In this document: positions 62,318 to 64,000 of the stretch, one piece after another
Layout of the letters: the number at the start of each line of letters is the position of its first letter
Position numbering within the stretch: position 1 is the first letter of the stretch
Origin: Arthrobacter livingstonensis
Lineage (GTDB): Bacteria > Actinomycetota > Actinomycetes > Actinomycetales > Micrococcaceae
DNA: 64,000 nucleotides
Direction of reading: 5' to 3'
NCBI RefSeq assembly: GCF_003219815.1
Contig: NZ_QJVD01000006.1
Location: 153,888 to 217,887, forward strand
Translations under genes and position numbers: made by a program
Notes under the pieces: model-generated
Told to the model about the DNA's origin: nothing
Database searches by the model: none
What the model saw: only the letters and a program-made list of their open reading frames with translations

Positions 62318-62758
62318 TCACGGTCCAGCCGTCCGCGGCGACGAGGGCTGGTCAATTTGATTCATGTGCTGCTCGGCCCAGTCCCGCAGGATTGCGAGCG
62401 GTCCTTGCAAGGAAAGGCCAAGATCGGTGAGGCGATAGAACACACGAGGCGGCACGGAATCCTCTACACGGCGGCTAACGAGCCCGTCGCCACCCAGCCG
62501 TTTAAGTTCCTGCGAGAGCATCCGATTTGAAATCCCCACGGCTCGGCGTTGTAGTTCCGCGAAGCCGATCTCCTCACAGCCGTCAGAGGCGAGCGTCGTC
62601 ACGATCATGACGACCCATTTGGACCCGAGCCTGTCGAGTAGATCGCGGGTCGGACACGAGGGATCGAACAAATCCCCACGGCGCGGTGCCGACACGGTTA
62701 CCCCGTGGTCACCAGGTGGGGCAAAAGTGCCTTCTTCCGAAAAGACAGTCGGTTCCAT
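62318..62758 (-). CDS. HxlR-family transcriptional regulator
   Basis: A 146-residue winged helix-turn-helix protein. CPTRDLLDRLGSKWVVMIVTTLASDG, AELQRRAVGISNRMLSQELKRLGGDGLVSRR and PPRVFYRLTDLGLSLQGPLAILRDWAEQH are the classic HxlR elements (about residues 34-130). It is divergent from an alpha/beta-hydrolase, and HxlR proteins usually control such neighbours. The 43-base gap holds a GTAACTAT direct repeat that may be its binding site. The effector is unknown; many family members sense electrophiles or redox state. Confidence 0.92.
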   Translation of the reverse strand: MEPTVFSEEGTFAPPGDHGVTVSAPRRGDLFDPSCPTRDLLDRLGSKWVVMIVTTLASDGCEEIGFAELQRRAVGISNRMLSQELKRLGGDGLVSRRVEDSVPPRVFYRLTDLGLSLQGPLAILRDWAEQHMNQIDQPSSPRTAGP

Positions 62759-62761
62759 ACG

Positions 62762-62777
62762 GTAACTATGTAACTAT
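62762..62777. promoter_or_regulatory. GTAACTAT direct repeat between HxlR and hydrolase genes
   Basis: GTAACTAT occurs twice without spacer (62762-62769 and 62770-62777), 25 bases before the hydrolase ATG and just upstream of the HxlR start. It is a candidate HxlR operator; overlap with the start regions suggests repression. Confidence 0.5.
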
Positions 62778-62801
62778 TCTGCAATCGACACAAGGAACCC
62801 C

Positions 62802-63698
62802 ATGACCACAACAACGCTCATTCGGTCCAAAACTGTCACGCTGAACGTCGCAACGGCTGGGCAGGGGCCGGCCATCGTGCTGCTGCATGGCTTCCCGCAC
62901 ACCTGGCAGGTTTGGGAACCGATCATGCCGACGTTGGCGAAGACACACACGGTGATAGCACCGGATCTCCGAGGTCTCGGTGGATCATCCCGGCCCCCCG
63001 CGGGTTACACCGCAGCGGACATCGCCGGCGATGTCGTCACTATTCTCGACGCGTTAGGCCTTGGAACAGCGGTGGTCGTCGGAATGGATCTTGGTGTCCA
63101 GGCCGCGGCGCTCCTCGCGCTGACCCGTCCGGACAGGATCCGATCACTGGTCCTCTCCGAAGGGGTCATCGGTGGCCTCCATGGTGCCGAGGAATTCCTG
63201 GCCAGCCAGCCATGGTGGTTTGGCTTCCACGCCGCCCCTAGACTGGCTGAGTTGGTCCTTGCCGGCAATGAGCGCGAGTACGTAGACTTCTTTCTCCGCA
63301 CCGGCACCCTCGGTGCGGGTGTATCAGAGAGTTTTCGGGCGGCGGTACTTGACGCGTATGCCGCGCCCGGGGCGTTCGAATCAGCGTTTAAACATTACCG
63401 ATCTCTGCCCGAGAGTGCGCAGCAGATCGTGGCTGCCGCTGTCGGCAATCGATTCAAAATGCCCGTCCTGACGATCGGTGCGTCGACGCTGCGTGACATC
63501 ACCTACTTGCAGATTGCGTCGTTGGCGGACGACGCCGAAAGCGCCGTCATCGAGTCGGCTGGCCACATCATCCCGCAGCATCAACCCGAGGCTTTCCTTA
63601 ACGTTCTCCAAAGTCACCTCCGATACGTGGCTGATGCGCCACCCTACCGTGTGTCAAAAAGCTGCGTTCGGAACACGTTTTCAAAGAGATTCATCTAG
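62802..63698 (+). CDS. Alpha/beta-hydrolase, epoxide hydrolase/dehalogenase-like
   Basis: A 298-residue hydrolase. The oxyanion motif is LLHGFPHTWQVWEPI, then APDLRGLGGSSRPPAGYTAADIAGDV. The nucleophile elbow is VVGMDLGVQAA, with Asp rather than Ser at about residue 93, as in epoxide hydrolases and haloalkane dehalogenases. The catalytic His lies in SAGHIIPQHQPEAFLN near residue 265. It is divergent from an HxlR regulator. The last 15 residues (SKSCVRNTFSKRFI) are of lower-GC, noncoding character, so the end may be altered. The substrate is unknown. Confidence 0.88.
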   Translation: MTTTTLIRSKTVTLNVATAGQGPAIVLLHGFPHTWQVWEPIMPTLAKTHTVIAPDLRGLGGSSRPPAGYTAADIAGDVVTILDALGLGTAVVVGMDLGVQAAALLALTRPDRIRSLVLSEGVIGGLHGAEEFLASQPWWFGFHAAPRLAELVLAGNEREYVDFFLRTGTLGAGVSESFRAAVLDAYAAPGAFESAFKHYRSLPESAQQIVAAAVGNRFKMPVLTIGASTLRDITYLQIASLADDAESAVIESAGHIIPQHQPEAFLNVLQSHLRYVADAPPYRVSKSCVRNTFSKRFI

Positions 63699-63793
63699 TT
63701 TTGGACCCTCCGTTGCCGGAGCTGGTCTTTTGTTCATGGGTTTGCCGAACGGGCAGCCAATGACGGTGTTGGGGTGCAACGTTGTCATTAACT

Positions 63794-63927
63794 GCCCGTT
63801 CGGGTGTGGCTGGGTGGGGCCACGGTCGCGTGGGTCCCGGGGCGAGCTTGCCCGTTCGGGTGTGGCTGGGTGGGGCCACGGTCGCGAGGGTCCCGGGGCG
63901 AGCTTGCGAGGTCGGGGTGTGGCTGGG
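63794..63927. repeat. 56-base tandem repeat, about 2.4 copies
   Basis: Units 63794-63849 and 63850-63905 differ at one base, and a degraded third partial copy runs to about 63927. Each contains GTGTGGCTGGGTGGGGCC. The 231-base stretch between the hydrolase stop and the next stop codon at 63930 has no gene; this repeat is its content. Confidence 0.8.
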
Positions 63928-63929
63928 GG

Positions 63930-64000
63930 TTAGCTGTCGCCGCCGGTGTTGCCGGTGGTTCCTGCGTTGATGTTGTGGAGGTCGTACTTGGCCGCGGCCT
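63930..64000 (-). CDS. C-terminal end of a gene running off the window
   Basis: On the minus strand a frame without stops enters from base 64000 and ends at TAA (63932-63930). The 22 visible whole codons read AAAKYDLHNINAGTTGNTGG, then Asp-Ser, with strongly GC-biased third positions. Product not recognised; the visible part is too short. Confidence 0.5.
   Translation of the reverse strand, partial: AAAKYDLHNINAGTTGNTGGDS

Noticed and set aside
1-64000. tRNA or rRNA genes
   Set aside because: Reading both strands by eye, I saw no cloverleaf-like T-loop/anticodon combination or conserved rRNA segment. A covariance search would be needed to exclude them fully.

Overview
The window is high-GC DNA with tightly packed operons, many ATGA or TGATG overlaps, GTG and TTG starts and strong GC bias at third codon positions. 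Together with the gene content this points to an actinobacterium, most likely an Arthrobacter-like member of the Micrococcaceae (inference from gene style and content, not from a search). No rRNA, tRNA, CRISPR array, transposase or integrase was recognised.

Region 1 (1-11.2 kb) handles sugar alcohols. It holds the end of a mannitol PTS permease with mtlD (phosphorylating route). A divergent block follows: a polyol ABC transporter with a zinc polyol dehydrogenase on the minus strand, and a SorC-type regulator plus xylulokinase on the plus strand. A long-chain mannitol/arabinitol dehydrogenase lies further on, with a MazEF-like toxin-antitoxin pair in between. A near-identical motif, GCTCATTTGA, occurs in the divergent promoter region and upstream of the long-chain dehydrogenase, so these units are probably one regulon.

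Region 2 (11.3-34.7 kb) is mixed housekeeping and accessory content. It includes pyruvate:quinone oxidoreductase, rlmN, a PTH2-type hydrolase, a GH65 phosphorylase with a beta-phosphoglucomutase-like HAD enzyme, and several PLP aminotransferases. It also has purB, a WXG100-like protein paired with a large alpha/beta-hydrolase, a three-gene E1alpha/E1beta/E2 2-oxoacid dehydrogenase operon, a broken GNAT gene, a lipoprotein, a DHFR-like reductase and a hydrolase.

Region 3 (34.8-62.2 kb) is a large purine, allantoin and glyoxylate district: ald with a divergent PucR regulator; allB-glxK-gcl-glxR-hyi; allE-DUF6986-aceB-malic enzyme with a divergent IclR regulator; an 8-oxoguanine/guanine-type deaminase with an attenuator-like leader; guaD, an NCS2 permease and a two-gene xanthine dehydrogenase; and a MobA-like protein. 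Purines would be deaminated and oxidised, allantoin opened, and glyoxylate sent either to tartronate semialdehyde and glycerate or to malate and pyruvate. Alanine dehydrogenase could use the pyruvate and released ammonium. Uricase, allantoate amidohydrolase and ureidoglycolate enzymes are not in the window. The two arms of the district are separated by an AAA ATPase flanked by an intact and a broken copy of a small membrane-protein gene and by palindromic repeats.

Region 4 (62.3-64.0 kb) has an HxlR regulator divergent from an alpha/beta-hydrolase, a 56-bp tandem repeat, and the C-terminal end of a gene that runs off the window.

The observations I would check first are the leader attenuator at 55.05-55.17 kb, the WXG100/esterase pair at 23.0-25.0 kb, the AAA ATPase island at 44.4-47.3 kb and the shared polyol operator.
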